Both the position numbers and the translations under genes were made by a program. From RHLJ01 sp040222455 (GTDB lineage: Bacteria > Bacteroidota > Rhodothermia > Balneolales > Balneolaceae): a stretch of DNA of 64,000 nucleotides. Of the stretch, positions 35,226-44,797 are shown piece by piece (positions within the stretch are counted from its first letter, which is position 1; each line of letters starts with the position of its first letter). The notes below the pieces were generated by a model that saw only the letters and a program-made list of their open reading frames with translations, was not told where the DNA came from and did no database searches. The stretch is from contig JAVKDD010000027.1 of the NCBI GenBank assembly GCA_040222455.1, positions 598,482 to 662,481 of the forward strand. Direction: 5' to 3'.

Positions 35226-36560
35226 ATGAAAAAAGTGGCATTTGAAACCCTCGGCTGTAAACTCAATTTCTCAGAGACTTCCTCTATGCGAAGAGATTTT
35301 GTGGATGAAGGATTTGAACTCGGTGAGTTTAATGACAAGGCAGACATCTATGTAATTAATACGTGTTCGGTGACTATGGATGCTAATAGTGCTTGCCGTA
35401 AAACAGTACGTCAAGCCTTACGCAGAAATCCCAATGCATTTGTTGCGGTAGTCGGTTGCTATGCACAGCTTGAGCCTGAAGAAATAGCTGAGATTGATGG
35501 TGTTGATGTAGTGCTTGGAGCAAAAAATAAATTCCATCTCCTCGATCTCTTTGACGATTTTGTAAAACAAGAAAAAACCATTATTCACACTTCAGATGTA
35601 AATGAAGCTGTTGATTTCCACCATGCTTTCTCTTCTGATGATCGTACTCGTGCGTTCCTAAAAGTTCAGGATGGATGTAATTATAAATGCTCGTTTTGCA
35701 CTATCCCATTAGCTCGTGGAGCTTCCAGAAGTCCTAAAATCTCAACTGTAGTTCGCAATGCTCAACAATTGGTTGAAGAAGGTTTCAAAGAGATTATAAT
35801 TACTGGAGTTAATTCCGGTGACTTCGGCTATGGGACCGATGAAAATTTCTTCCAACTTCTACAAGCTTTGGAAAATGTAGATGGTTTAGAAAGACTCCGA
35901 GTTTCTTCAATCGAACCTAATTTACTTACAGAAGAGATTATTCGATTTGCTGCTACCTCTAAGAAACTTCAACCTCATTTTCATATTCCTCTCCAAAGTG
36001 GATCTGATGAAATGCTTAAAATCATGAAACGTAGATATCGTTCTGATTTATATCGAAGTAGAGTCGAGTTAATAAGAGAGTTAATTCCGGATGCATGTAT
36101 TGGTGTGGATGTAATTACTGGGCATCCCGGAGAAACGGATGAACTTTTTCAAGAATCATTAAATTTCATCGATTCCTTGGACGTCTCTTACCTCCATGTT
36201 TTTACCTACTCTGAGCGACCAAATACAGCGGCTTTGGAAATAAAGCCAATTATTCCAAAACAGGAGCGAAAGAAACGAACGCATAAACTTCGCCGACTTT
36301 CAGCTAAGAAGCGTTTTGCATTTGATACTCGTTTCAAAGGTGAAACACGCCCTACTCTATTTGAAGAAGAAAACAAAGAAGGATTCATGTTCGGGTGGTC
36401 CAATAACTACGTTCGCGTTGGTGTTCCATTTAATCCCAGATTAGTTAATACTATTCAAAATGTAGAGATCAGAATATACTCCAATGACGGCTTTCATTTT
36501 GGTAAACTATCAACAGATATTCTAGAAGAAGAAAGAGTGATTGAGGAACTAATTAATTAA
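35226..36560 (+). CDS. mtaB: tRNA t6A37 methylthiotransferase MtaB
   Basis: A 444-residue radical SAM methylthiotransferase that converts t6A37 to ms2t6A37. The UPF0004 domain has cysteines in ETLGCKLNFSET, INTCSVT and VGCYAQLEP. The radical-SAM motif is CNYKCSFCTIP (about 152-162). The tail carries a TRAM-like domain (KGETRPTLFEEENKEGFMFG). MtaB rather than MiaB is indicated by the GCKLNF start and CTIPLARG. It is probably monocistronic. Confidence 0.92.
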   Translation: MKKVAFETLGCKLNFSETSSMRRDFVDEGFELGEFNDKADIYVINTCSVTMDANSACRKTVRQALRRNPNAFVAVVGCYAQLEPEEIAEIDGVDVVLGAKNKFHLLDLFDDFVKQEKTIIHTSDVNEAVDFHHAFSSDDRTRAFLKVQDGCNYKCSFCTIPLARGASRSPKISTVVRNAQQLVEEGFKEIIITGVNSGDFGYGTDENFFQLLQALENVDGLERLRVSSIEPNLLTEEIIRFAATSKKLQPHFHIPLQSGSDEMLKIMKRRYRSDLYRSRVELIRELIPDACIGVDVITGHPGETDELFQESLNFIDSLDVSYLHVFTYSERPNTAALEIKPIIPKQERKKRTHKLRRLSAKKRFAFDTRFKGETRPTLFEEENKEGFMFGWSNNYVRVGVPFNPRLVNTIQNVEIRIYSNDGFHFGKLSTDILEEERVIEELIN

Positions 36561-36668
36561 TTTTTCATCCTAATTTCGAAAGCTATTTGGTAAGTGAAAT
36601 CTAGAATTTTTTTTTGAAGCATTAGATTTTTCCCTTTTTGTGCAAAATGACAATTATACCTAATTACT

Positions 36669-37478
36669 ATGTCTGACATCAATCAGAAAGACCTTATAGA
36701 ACGTGCTCAACGGCTTCTTAGACAACAAGCCGATTTATACGGTCCTTTTGATGTGGATATATCCTTGAAAACTCAAGGTATTGAATCAACTTATACTAAG
36801 AGTTATACTTCCGAAAACTCCCCTGAAATTCAAACTAAAGTAGAAGAAGCCACAAATAAATCTCAGGTTCAACAGAATAACAAAGAGTTAACAACTAAGG
36901 AATTAATTTCAAAATGTACAACACTAGAAGAACTGAGAATTCTTTGTGAGCAATCGGAGGAATTAAAAACAGATTTAAAAAATACCAATCTAGTTTTTGG
37001 GGTTGGAAATTCAAATGCGGATCTAATGATTATTGGTGAAGCTCCTGGTGAACATGAAGATAAACAAGGTGAACCCTTTGTAGGAGCAGCTGGTAAGCTA
37101 CTGGATAAGATTATGGAAGCCATAGACTTCGACCGATCTGATATTTATATTGCAAATATTTTAAAACATCGCCCTCCAAACAACAGAGACCCAAAACCAG
37201 AGGAAAGAACCCGAAGTCTCCCCTATTTAATACGACAAATCGAACTTATAAATCCTAAGTTAATTCTCTGTGTAGGCAGAGTTTCTGGTACAACTTTATT
37301 AGCGAAAGATGATTCACTAAAAAATATGAGAAGAAAATTCCATGAATTTCATGGACGGGAATTAATGGTTACTTATCACCCCGCAGCTCTTCTAAGAAAC
37401 TCACAGTGGAAACGCCCTACATGGGAAGATGTACAGTTATTGAGAACTCGTTTTGATGAACTTAAGAGTGAATCATAA
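36669..37478 (+). CDS. family 4-type uracil-DNA glycosylase lacking most Fe-S cysteines
   Basis: A 269-residue protein with a poorly conserved N-terminal 100 residues and a C-terminal UDG domain. Motif A is GEAPGEHEDKQGEPFVGAAG (about 123-142), motif B is YHPAALLRNSQWK. Family 4 enzymes carry four Cys that bind [4Fe-4S]. Here the KCRPPNNR position reads KHRPPNNR, the later Cys is Ser (EERTRSLPYL), and the N-terminal CxxC reads CEQS. The cluster is therefore probably absent while the uracil pocket is kept. It removes uracil from DNA. Just downstream is dnaB. Confidence 0.85.
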   Translation: MSDINQKDLIERAQRLLRQQADLYGPFDVDISLKTQGIESTYTKSYTSENSPEIQTKVEEATNKSQVQQNNKELTTKELISKCTTLEELRILCEQSEELKTDLKNTNLVFGVGNSNADLMIIGEAPGEHEDKQGEPFVGAAGKLLDKIMEAIDFDRSDIYIANILKHRPPNNRDPKPEERTRSLPYLIRQIELINPKLILCVGRVSGTTLLAKDDSLKNMRRKFHEFHGRELMVTYHPAALLRNSQWKRPTWEDVQLLRTRFDELKSES

Positions 37479-37576
37479 AATGTTAATAACTTGTGGAAAG
37501 CTTGTTGAAAAGAAACACATCTTCGGTATCAATTTATAACTACTTTTAAAATATAATTGCTAAATCTAATTTCAAG

Positions 37577-39115
37577 TTGGCTAAAAAAAACGGTTCTCAA
37601 TACAATAAAGATTCTTATAAAAATGACTCTAAAACATTAGAGCAAGAAGGTAGAATTCCGCCTCAAGCAGTTGAAGTTGAAGAAGCTGTTCTAGGCGCGA
37701 TGCTTATAGAACATGGAGCCGCTACAATAGCATTACAAATGCTTAAAAGTGCTGATTTCTATAAACCAGCAAATCGACATATTTTCGAAACTCTTTCCAA
37801 TTTATTTGAGAGAGATAATCCTCTTGACCTATTAACGGTTGAAAATGAGCTTCGAGATAAGGGATTATTAGATGTTTGTGGCGGACCAACTTATTTATCT
37901 GATCTAACAAGATCGGTAAGCTCTGCAGCAAATATTGAGTATCATGCCCAAATTATAACAGAGAAAGCTATTAAAAGGAATTTGATCCTTGCCTCTACTG
38001 ATGTAATTAAAGAATCATACGATACTACCACAGATGCATACGATGTGCTTGATGAAGCTGAACAGAAAATTTTTGATTTAGCTAATCAGAAAAGCCGAAG
38101 TACTGCCAAACCCGTAGCTGATATTTTAAAAGATACCCTCGCCTATTTGGAAGAAATGCGGGGCAAAAAATATGGAATTACTGGGGTGCCTTCGGGTTTA
38201 GCAGTTGATCAAATGACTGCAGGTTGGCAAAAAGGTGATTTGATAATAATTGCTGCGCGTCCTTCAATGGGAAAAACTGCTTTTGTTTTAACAGCAGCAC
38301 GTAATGCAGCAATGCATCCAGATGAAAATCTTAGAACTTCGGTTGCTATTTTTTCTTTAGAGATGTCTAACCAATCACTTGTTCAACGACTTCTTACAAT
38401 GGAAGCACGCGTACGTGCAGATGAAGCGCGGAAAGGAACATTAAATGATGAAAGTTTTAAGGATTTAATAGAAGCAGCTGGACGGCTTTTTACTGCCGAT
38501 TTATTTATTGATGACACTCCTGCCATTACTTTAATGGAACTCCGAACTAAATGTAGAAGATTGAAAAGTGAACATGATATCGGTCTAATTGTAGTTGACT
38601 ATTTACAGCTCATGCAAGGTTCTTCTAAAGATTCTGGAAGTCGTGAGCAGGAAATAGCTTCTATTTCTCGTGGACTTAAATCTCTTGCTAAAGAATTAGA
38701 TGTACCTGTAATTGCGCTTTCACAGTTAAGTAGAGCGGTAGAACAGCGTGGTGGTGATAAACGACCACAATTAAGTGATTTGAGGGAATCAGGTTCCATT
38801 GAGCAAGATGCAGATATTGTAATGTTTTTATACCGACCCGAATATTATGGAATTACTACAACCGCTGAAGGTCAATCTACAGCGGGACTTGCAGAAGTTA
38901 TTATCGGTAAGCAACGTAATGGTCCTGTAGGCAGTAAAATGCAGTATTTTGTTAAAGACTACGCTCGATTTGAAAATCTGACAGCATCAGAAGGTTCATC
39001 ATCACAAGTTGGTGGTGTTTCAAATGATATGTTAGAAGCCAATTTTACACCTTCCGCCGATTCTGCTATTATGCCACATAATCCTGCTCCAGATGATGAG
39101 GATGCTCCGTTTTAA
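37577..39115 (+). CDS. dnaB: replicative DNA helicase DnaB
   Basis: A 512-residue hexameric helicase. The N-terminal domain begins GRIPPQAVEVEEAVLGAMLI. The RecA-like domain has Walker A ARPSMGKTAFVL (about 230), IFSLEMSNQSLVQRLLTME, Walker B IVVDYLQLMQG, and the arginine finger/loop KQRNGPVG with FxxxYxRFENLT. The start is TTG at 37577 (MAKKNGSQYN). The disordered C-terminal tail is acidic (APDDEDAPF). The stop overlaps the downstream M28 peptidase start by 23 bp. No intein is present in the P-loop. Confidence 0.95.
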   Translation: MAKKNGSQYNKDSYKNDSKTLEQEGRIPPQAVEVEEAVLGAMLIEHGAATIALQMLKSADFYKPANRHIFETLSNLFERDNPLDLLTVENELRDKGLLDVCGGPTYLSDLTRSVSSAANIEYHAQIITEKAIKRNLILASTDVIKESYDTTTDAYDVLDEAEQKIFDLANQKSRSTAKPVADILKDTLAYLEEMRGKKYGITGVPSGLAVDQMTAGWQKGDLIIIAARPSMGKTAFVLTAARNAAMHPDENLRTSVAIFSLEMSNQSLVQRLLTMEARVRADEARKGTLNDESFKDLIEAAGRLFTADLFIDDTPAITLMELRTKCRRLKSEHDIGLIVVDYLQLMQGSSKDSGSREQEIASISRGLKSLAKELDVPVIALSQLSRAVEQRGGDKRPQLSDLRESGSIEQDADIVMFLYRPEYYGITTTAEGQSTAGLAEVIIGKQRNGPVGSKMQYFVKDYARFENLTASEGSSSQVGGVSNDMLEANFTPSADSAIMPHNPAPDDEDAPF

Positions 39116-40379
39116 ACTGCTCTTCATATTCAGCTTATTCTTCTTTTGTGATGTAGATGCTCAGACTCTACCCTATGCTAAAGAAATAGTTAAAACCTTA
39201 AGTTCTGAGGAGTTTAAAGGGCGAGGGTATCTTGAAGATGGAGATAAAATTGCTGCAGATTTCATCCGGGAAGAGTTTAAAAAAAATGGACTTAAATCTT
39301 ACTCAAAAAAATACTATCAAGAATTCACCCTCTCTGTAAATACCTTTCCTGACTCCATAAATCTTGAAGTAAATGGAACTGAATTAATAACTGGATATGA
39401 TTTTTTAGTCACTCCGGGTTCCCCAAGTGTTTCTGGAACATATGATGTCGTCAATATTTCAATTGAAGATATTTTAAATGATGAAAAATTAGGTTCAAAG
39501 TTACGTGCCTCCAGAGGTAAGTTTTTAGTGATTGAAAATGTGGAAGGATATGAATTGGAAGAAACAGAATTCAATCGTATTGATGAGGTTACAAGATTCT
39601 TAAAATACCATCCAAATAATCCTGCAATTGGCACGATTGAACTTACCTCGGAAAAACTCACTTGGAATGGATCGCAAGTCCAACACCCTAAACCTTCGTT
39701 TACAATCATTGAAGATAGTTTAGAAGCACCGATTTCAACTATTCAAGTAAATCTAAAACCAAAGTTAGAAACAGAATATAAAACTCAAAATGTAATTGGA
39801 TTCTTGGAAGGAGTAAGTTCTGATTCATTGATTGTAATTATGGCGCATTACGATCACTTCGGGAAAATGGGAAACGCTTTATTTCCGGGTGCCAACGATA
39901 ATGCAAGCGGAACTGCGATGATGTTAAGTATCGCTAAACATTTCTCACAAAATAAACCACAATTTGATATGGTTTTTATTGCATTTGGGGGTGAAGAACT
40001 TGGTTTACTAGGTTCTAAATACTTTGTTGAAAATCCGATGTTTGATCTTTCGAAAGTTAAATTTCTTTTGAACTTTGACCTTGCAGGAACTGGAGACGAA
40101 GGAATTCAAGTAGTAAATGGCTCGGTGTATCGAGATCAATTTGATGTACTAACTTCAATCAATGAAGAAAAAGAATTACTTCCTCAGGTTAAGATTCGTG
40201 GAAAAGCTTGTAACAGCGACCACTGTTATTTTGATGAAGCTGGAGTTCCGGGGTTTTATATTTACACATTAGGAGGAATTCGAGCTTATCATGATGTATA
40301 CGACAAATACGAAACACTCCCTTTCACTGAATTTGAAGACTATTTTAGTTTGATGGTTGAGTTTTTAGAAAGAATGTGA
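39093..40379 (+). CDS. exported M28-family zinc peptidase
   Basis: A 428-residue exported protein with an N-terminal signal (LLFIFSLFFFCDVDAQ). The M28 core has MAHYDHFGKMGNALFPGAND (metal His/Asp), DNASGT, FGGEELGLLGSKYF (catalytic Glu pair) and a late DHCYFDEAGVPGFYIYTLG. A PA-like insert precedes the core (about 100-220). Its start overlaps dnaB by 23 bp in another frame; ATG 39102 inside the signal is an alternative. Role: periplasmic or surface aminopeptidase. Confidence 0.88.
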   Translation: MMRMLRFKLLFIFSLFFFCDVDAQTLPYAKEIVKTLSSEEFKGRGYLEDGDKIAADFIREEFKKNGLKSYSKKYYQEFTLSVNTFPDSINLEVNGTELITGYDFLVTPGSPSVSGTYDVVNISIEDILNDEKLGSKLRASRGKFLVIENVEGYELEETEFNRIDEVTRFLKYHPNNPAIGTIELTSEKLTWNGSQVQHPKPSFTIIEDSLEAPISTIQVNLKPKLETEYKTQNVIGFLEGVSSDSLIVIMAHYDHFGKMGNALFPGANDNASGTAMMLSIAKHFSQNKPQFDMVFIAFGGEELGLLGSKYFVENPMFDLSKVKFLLNFDLAGTGDEGIQVVNGSVYRDQFDVLTSINEEKELLPQVKIRGKACNSDHCYFDEAGVPGFYIYTLGGIRAYHDVYDKYETLPFTEFEDYFSLMVEFLERM

Positions 40380-40448
40380 TTCAGGGAGATTTATCTTCCT
40401 CTGGAGGGAAAGTAAAACTACTCCATCATCTACTCAAATAATAAAGGT

Positions 40449-40475
40449 GTCATGCTGAATTTAGATCAGCATGAC
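40449..40475. repeat. palindromic hairpin between convergent genes
   Basis: GTCATGCTGA and TCAGCATGAC form a perfect 10-bp stem with a 7-base loop. It lies in the 153-bp gap between the convergent M28 peptidase and glycosyltransferase genes. The GTCAT ends resemble the other dispersed hairpins; it could double as a transcription stop. Confidence 0.6.
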
Positions 40476-40532
40476 CTCATCTTTTATAAAATAATTAAAG
40501 TAGGAAAAGTTCTAGTTTTTACTCCTCTTGGT

Positions 40533-41654
40533 TCAAGCGTCCGCTTGTTTCACCATTTCCTCAAACAGCTTATCATAGTTTTTATACTGCCTACTCCACT
40601 CTAAATGTTTATTGATATTTTGAAGCGTTGCTTTAGGTAGTGGTTTTGTATTTCCGAGTAGCAAGTTCTTCATATGAAGAAATAATTCATCTTCATTCTC
40701 ATACAAAACTGGCGCATGTAATAAAGGATTATGAAGTGAATCTGGAATTAATTCCGGATAGTGCAAAGTTTTGGGTAGAAACGGGTGACAGCCACAGTAA
40801 ATAGCTTCCATTATTGAAACACAAAAAAACTCATACGTTGCCGTGGAGACTACAATATCACCAGAATGGAGTAACTTACTATATGCTTCCTTGTCATCTA
40901 CATAACCAAAATGAGTAATTTGTTGGCCAAATCGTTTCCAGGCTTTTTGAAATTCTTCTGGCTTTTCATGTTTAGTATCACCAGCTAAAATCAGATCAAA
41001 CTTTAAATCTATGTCATTCAACCGATTTAATACTCGAAAAAACATGGCTGGATTACGATCAAACTGCCAACGTTGATTCCAAACAATTACGGGGCGATCA
41101 TTTTTATTTCTAGTGTCTGGATCCTTATCAAAATATTTTAAATCTAAACCTGGATAAACAACAATGCTCTTTTCGCGAATCTGATCAACGGTATTGTAAT
41201 GTTTATCATCTGGGAAATTATCTAAAAAATCTGGAAGTGCTTCCAGTAAGTCATCTAAGTGAAATTGGGAAGAAAATAAAAGTTTATCTGCCACCAACAT
41301 GCTTAAATAATTGATATAACAATAGGTCATATCACGAGTTTCCCCATCGGGAATTGGTCGGGTAAACTGATTATCATGCATATACATGATCTTCGGAGTA
41401 TGGGCGAATCTGGGATTATTCAGCGCTATAAATGCTGGTAGGTTGGTCATACTACTTGTAAGCAGTAAATCGATATCCTCATCAACTTCATTTGTTAATT
41501 GTGCAAGCGTTAATGAGTCGCCATGCATTCTCCATTTCCACCCTTTATAATTAAGCTTTATAGAGATAATATTATGGCTAGAATGCTTTTCCAGACCTTT
41601 TAAGAAAGCTTTATGGGAGCCACTATAAAAAGGCTCAATCGCTAGAATAGTCAT
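40533..41654 (-). CDS. DUF3524/GT4 glycosyltransferase, tRNA-queuosine mannosyltransferase (QTMAN/GTDC1) family
   Basis: A 373-residue glycosyltransferase. The N-terminal DUF3524 domain has ILAIEPFYSGSHKAFLKGL, the YKGWKWRMHGDSL motif (about 36-48), LLLTSSMTNLPAFIALN and YMHDNQFTRPIPDGETRD. The C-terminal GT4 Rossmann domain has WNQRWQFDRNP, a VSTATYEFFCVSIMEAIYCG donor-site stretch and HPFLPKTLHYPEL. The eukaryotic relative GTDC1 transfers mannose to queuosine in tRNA-Asp. Acting on queuosine tRNA in this bacterium is inference, though QueG is also in this window (56193). It lies downstream of mutL on the same strand. Confidence 0.82.
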   Translation of the reverse strand: MTILAIEPFYSGSHKAFLKGLEKHSSHNIISIKLNYKGWKWRMHGDSLTLAQLTNEVDEDIDLLLTSSMTNLPAFIALNNPRFAHTPKIMYMHDNQFTRPIPDGETRDMTYCYINYLSMLVADKLLFSSQFHLDDLLEALPDFLDNFPDDKHYNTVDQIREKSIVVYPGLDLKYFDKDPDTRNKNDRPVIVWNQRWQFDRNPAMFFRVLNRLNDIDLKFDLILAGDTKHEKPEEFQKAWKRFGQQITHFGYVDDKEAYSKLLHSGDIVVSTATYEFFCVSIMEAIYCGCHPFLPKTLHYPELIPDSLHNPLLHAPVLYENEDELFLHMKNLLLGNTKPLPKATLQNINKHLEWSRQYKNYDKLFEEMVKQADA

Positions 41655-41701
41655 TGTTAAGATTCCACTTGAACAAAATGTTGCATACCTAAAACCAACC
41701 G

Positions 41702-43540
41702 TTAACGAAACCGTGATTGAATTTCATCCAGAGAAAGATACACGATTGTTGGTTTTTTTAAAGGATCAAGATATGGCTGTTCACAGGCAAATAATTGATC
41801 TACTAATGCTTCCATTTCATGCTCACTCATTTTTTTACCTCTAGGAATTGCAGCTCTCGATGCAAATGCAATCGCCAATCGATCTCGGGCTTCCAGATTT
41901 ATTTTTTGACCTAATTCCTGATATTGATTAAGCATAGAAACTAACACTTCTTGCTCGTTCCCAATTTCAATATCAGCTGGAACTCCATTTATCATTGCTG
42001 TATTTCCACTCAATAACTGCACTGAAAATCCCATTTGTTGTATGATAGGGTGCAATTCTTTCAGCAAAGTGTAATCAGATGCAGAAAGCTCAACAGTTTG
42101 AGCAAATAATAGTTGTTGAGTACTTGGTAAAGCTGAATTTGTGGCACTTAATGCTTTTTCAAAAATGATTCGTTTATGAGCCAAATGTTGATCAATCATG
42201 CACAATCCTGTTCTGGTCTGAGTAATGATATAGCTATTATGTAATTGCCAAAATGACTTTTCTTGTGGAATTTTCTCCGTTTCTTTTCGTAAATCATTTT
42301 CATCAGCGTCAACATAATCACCGCTCGAACTTCGATTGTATAATTGAGAAGAATAATCATCTCCTCTACCTTTTATGGGATCTGTATTTATCCTAGATGG
42401 CATTTGATAGCCAAAATTTCCTCTGTTATGCTTTTCAACAGCAGGCATGTTAAATGAGAAACCAGTATCGAAACCTTTGGAAGAATTACCACTTAAAAAA
42501 GAGTCTTCTTCCTGTGGAATATTTGGAACCTGAAAATGATTATTCAGCGCTCTATTTACTACCGATCGAGCAAGTTGAATCACACTTCGTTCATCTTCAA
42601 ACTTTATCTCCAGCTTAGCAGGATGCACATTTACATCTATTTTAGATGGGTCAATTTCAAAGTAAAGTGCATAAAAAGGATATTCGTTATTTCGAGTCCA
42701 TGCATCATATAAGCTTAAAATCACATGCGTTAAATAACGATGCTGAAAAGGTCGTCCATTCACAAAAAGGAATTGCTCTCCCCTACTTTTCTTTGCCAGT
42801 TTTGGATCAGACGCAAATCCATGAATGCGTACGTAACTGGTTTCTTCTTCAAATTCGATAAGACTAGCTTTATAAGGCGAACCGAATATTTGTGTGATTC
42901 TTTCCTTTAGAGTCTGTACGGGAAGGTTATAAATCGTTTCGCCATCAGCAATAATCTCAAAACCAATATCTGTATTTGCTAATGCAGCATATTGAATAGT
43001 TCTGAGCATATGTCGAAGCTCAGTTACATCGGTCTTTAGAAACTGTCTACGAGCAGGTACATTAAAAAATAAATTTCGAACAGAAATAGAAGTGCCATTA
43101 TCGGTCGCAGTTGGTTTGATAGGACGTTCTTCTCCGCCCCAAACTTCAAATTCCCAACCGTTTTCATCTTCAGCTCTTTTCGACTTAACCACTACCTGAG
43201 AAACCGATGCAATAGATGCCATCGCTTCTCCCCGAAAGCCCATGGTTTTTATTTTAAAGAGATCATCAATAGAGTTAATCTTTGAAGTAGCGTGGCGTTC
43301 AAAACATAGTGGAAGATCTTCTTCACTCATTCCACAACCGTTATCAATCACTTGAATAAGTGTTCGTCCAGCATTCTCGATCACAATTTTTATATGATCT
43401 GCACCAGCATCAATGGAGTTATCGAGCAATTCTTTTACTACCGAAGCAGGACGTTGAATAACCTCTCCTGCTGCAATTTTATTACTTATTTCAGGAGGTA
43501 GTTGATGAATTATAGAGGTACGCGTTTGAGTCTCGCTCAA
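41702..43540 (-). CDS. mutL: DNA mismatch repair protein MutL
   Basis: A 612-residue MutL. The GHKL ATPase has QLPPEISNKIAAGEVIQRPA, VVKELLDNSIDAGA (N box), DNGCGM, FERHATSKI and TMGFRGEAMASIASVS. The linker is about residues 330-420. The C-terminal dimerisation domain follows, with ACEQPYLDPLKKPTIVYLSL near the end, a variant of the CPHGRP motif. The DQHAAHERx motif that carries the endonuclease metal site appears as MIDQHLAHKRIIFEK; the missing DQHA(X)2E(X)4E glutamates suggest a degenerate endonuclease site. It is cotranscribed behind a small membrane protein gene (17 bp). Confidence 0.93.
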   Translation of the reverse strand: MSETQTRTSIIHQLPPEISNKIAAGEVIQRPASVVKELLDNSIDAGADHIKIVIENAGRTLIQVIDNGCGMSEEDLPLCFERHATSKINSIDDLFKIKTMGFRGEAMASIASVSQVVVKSKRAEDENGWEFEVWGGEERPIKPTATDNGTSISVRNLFFNVPARRQFLKTDVTELRHMLRTIQYAALANTDIGFEIIADGETIYNLPVQTLKERITQIFGSPYKASLIEFEEETSYVRIHGFASDPKLAKKSRGEQFLFVNGRPFQHRYLTHVILSLYDAWTRNNEYPFYALYFEIDPSKIDVNVHPAKLEIKFEDERSVIQLARSVVNRALNNHFQVPNIPQEEDSFLSGNSSKGFDTGFSFNMPAVEKHNRGNFGYQMPSRINTDPIKGRGDDYSSQLYNRSSSGDYVDADENDLRKETEKIPQEKSFWQLHNSYIITQTRTGLCMIDQHLAHKRIIFEKALSATNSALPSTQQLLFAQTVELSASDYTLLKELHPIIQQMGFSVQLLSGNTAMINGVPADIEIGNEQEVLVSMLNQYQELGQKINLEARDRLAIAFASRAAIPRGKKMSEHEMEALVDQLFACEQPYLDPLKKPTIVYLSLDEIQSRFR

Positions 43541-43556
43541 AGAAAGAATCCGGTTT

Positions 43557-43769
43557 TTAAAGTGAAATTAAATAGACAACTAATGCCAAAAGAAGTGCTA
43601 ACCCTAAAACTCGAACATTTTGTTTTGGCTGAACTCGATTGTGTGTTTGAAACTTAATACGTCGTTTTCTACGGTTATCTTCGCGTTCTTCTTTCTCAGG
43701 ATCGTGATACCGAAAGGGTAAGTCGAATTTTTTAATTTTTGGCCGATAGCCAAACATGGGTCTAAGCAT
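43557..43769 (-). CDS. small basic protein with C-terminal membrane anchor, upstream of mutL
   Basis: A 70-residue protein. The N-terminal half is charged (FDLPFRYHDPEKEEREDNRR and KRRIKF) and one hydrophobic helix closes it (VRVLGLALLLALVVYLISL). A similar small protein beginning MxGYxPKI is found beside mutL in related Bacteroidota-type genomes, as far as I recall; its function is unknown. It is 17 bp upstream of mutL on the same strand. Confidence 0.65.
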   Translation of the reverse strand: MLRPMFGYRPKIKKFDLPFRYHDPEKEEREDNRRKRRIKFQTHNRVQPKQNVRVLGLALLLALVVYLISL

Positions 43770-43924
43770 GGCTGTTGGGTTTAGTTAACCTTTATAGAAA
43801 CCAACGGAGTGAATCCGCTAATCGTATTTTCAATATAACAATCAATTTGCAATGATGAATGTTCAATTATCAATGTTTCAATTAAGAATTAAAAATGCTT
43901 TTTTAAGCAAACATTTAAAACTTT

Positions 43925-44682
43925 ATGAAATACTTCAAATACATTCTTGTTGGTCTTATTTCTTTACTCGTCTTAAACCTTCTCACTTTCTACTTGTTTG
44001 GGAAACAAAGTTTAAGAGATAGGAATGTGGAAGAAATGATCAAGGAAATAGAGGAGAATAATTTTCAAAACTCAGAATTTGATTATGCATACACTTTAAT
44101 TAGTACTCTTGATCTGAATGAAATGTTTTTTATAAAACAAAAAAAATCCCTGTTTTCTCACTAGACTCTTTGATAAGCGAGACTAATCACTCATTCGAGG
44201 ATTATGTCGATTCTGTAATTAATATGCAGTGGTTTAATGTCCCCAAGTCTAAAGCAAACGCACTTTTAAAAACCAATTTAGATTCCCTTCAGTCCGTAAA
44301 TTTATCCTCTGTTGATTTGTTAATTGATCAAAATTTTGAGAAAATTATCTACTTAGTTACTGATTCAATAAGAACATTACCAGTTTATAAAGAGTTTTTT
44401 GGAGACTGTAACTTTTATGAGTACCTCAATTGTAGAACCTATGAAGGCTGGGTAATTATGCTTGGAGAAGAAGTGTATTTTGAAAAACCTTTTATTGCAG
44501 AACAGAGATTAGTGGTTGGTATATATGCTGACCATTACGAAGAATTTCGAGATGAGCTATTACTCTGGGTTCTCTTTAAGTGGGTTCAAGTGAAATGGAT
44601 AGACGGCAACGGTTTTGCGGGAGATAAAGTTGAACCTGTTCATGGTCCTCCTGAACCATCTTATCGTGATTGGAAATGGTAA
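43925..44682 (+). pseudogene. membrane-anchored hypothetical protein split by a frameshift at an A8 tract
   Basis: Two plus-strand frames read as one protein of about 251 residues if the reading frame shifts by -1 in the eight-A run at 44139-44146. The first (79 codons) has an N-terminal transmembrane helix (YILVGLISLLVLNLLTFYLF) and then acidic helices, and stops at TAG 44162. The second is open from 44122 and continues QKKIPVFSLDSLISETNHSF and on to DWKW at 44682, without a good start of its own. The joined product has no family I recognise. Explanations are a homopolymer sequencing error, a true frameshift mutation, or transcriptional slippage on the A tract; these cannot be separated from sequence alone. 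Confidence 0.65.
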
Positions 44683-44797
44683 TTACTTTTCTTTATCCTA
44701 ATTGTTAATTCTTAATTGAATCATTCCTAATTCTCTTCCTTTTTTCGTAGCTTCTTAGACTAAATTTTACTCAAAAATTCATTCATTTAGAGCACTC

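Noticed and set aside
37577..39115. Possible intein or broken P-loop in dnaB
   Set aside because: The ARPSMGKTAF motif is continuous and the length is normal for DnaB.
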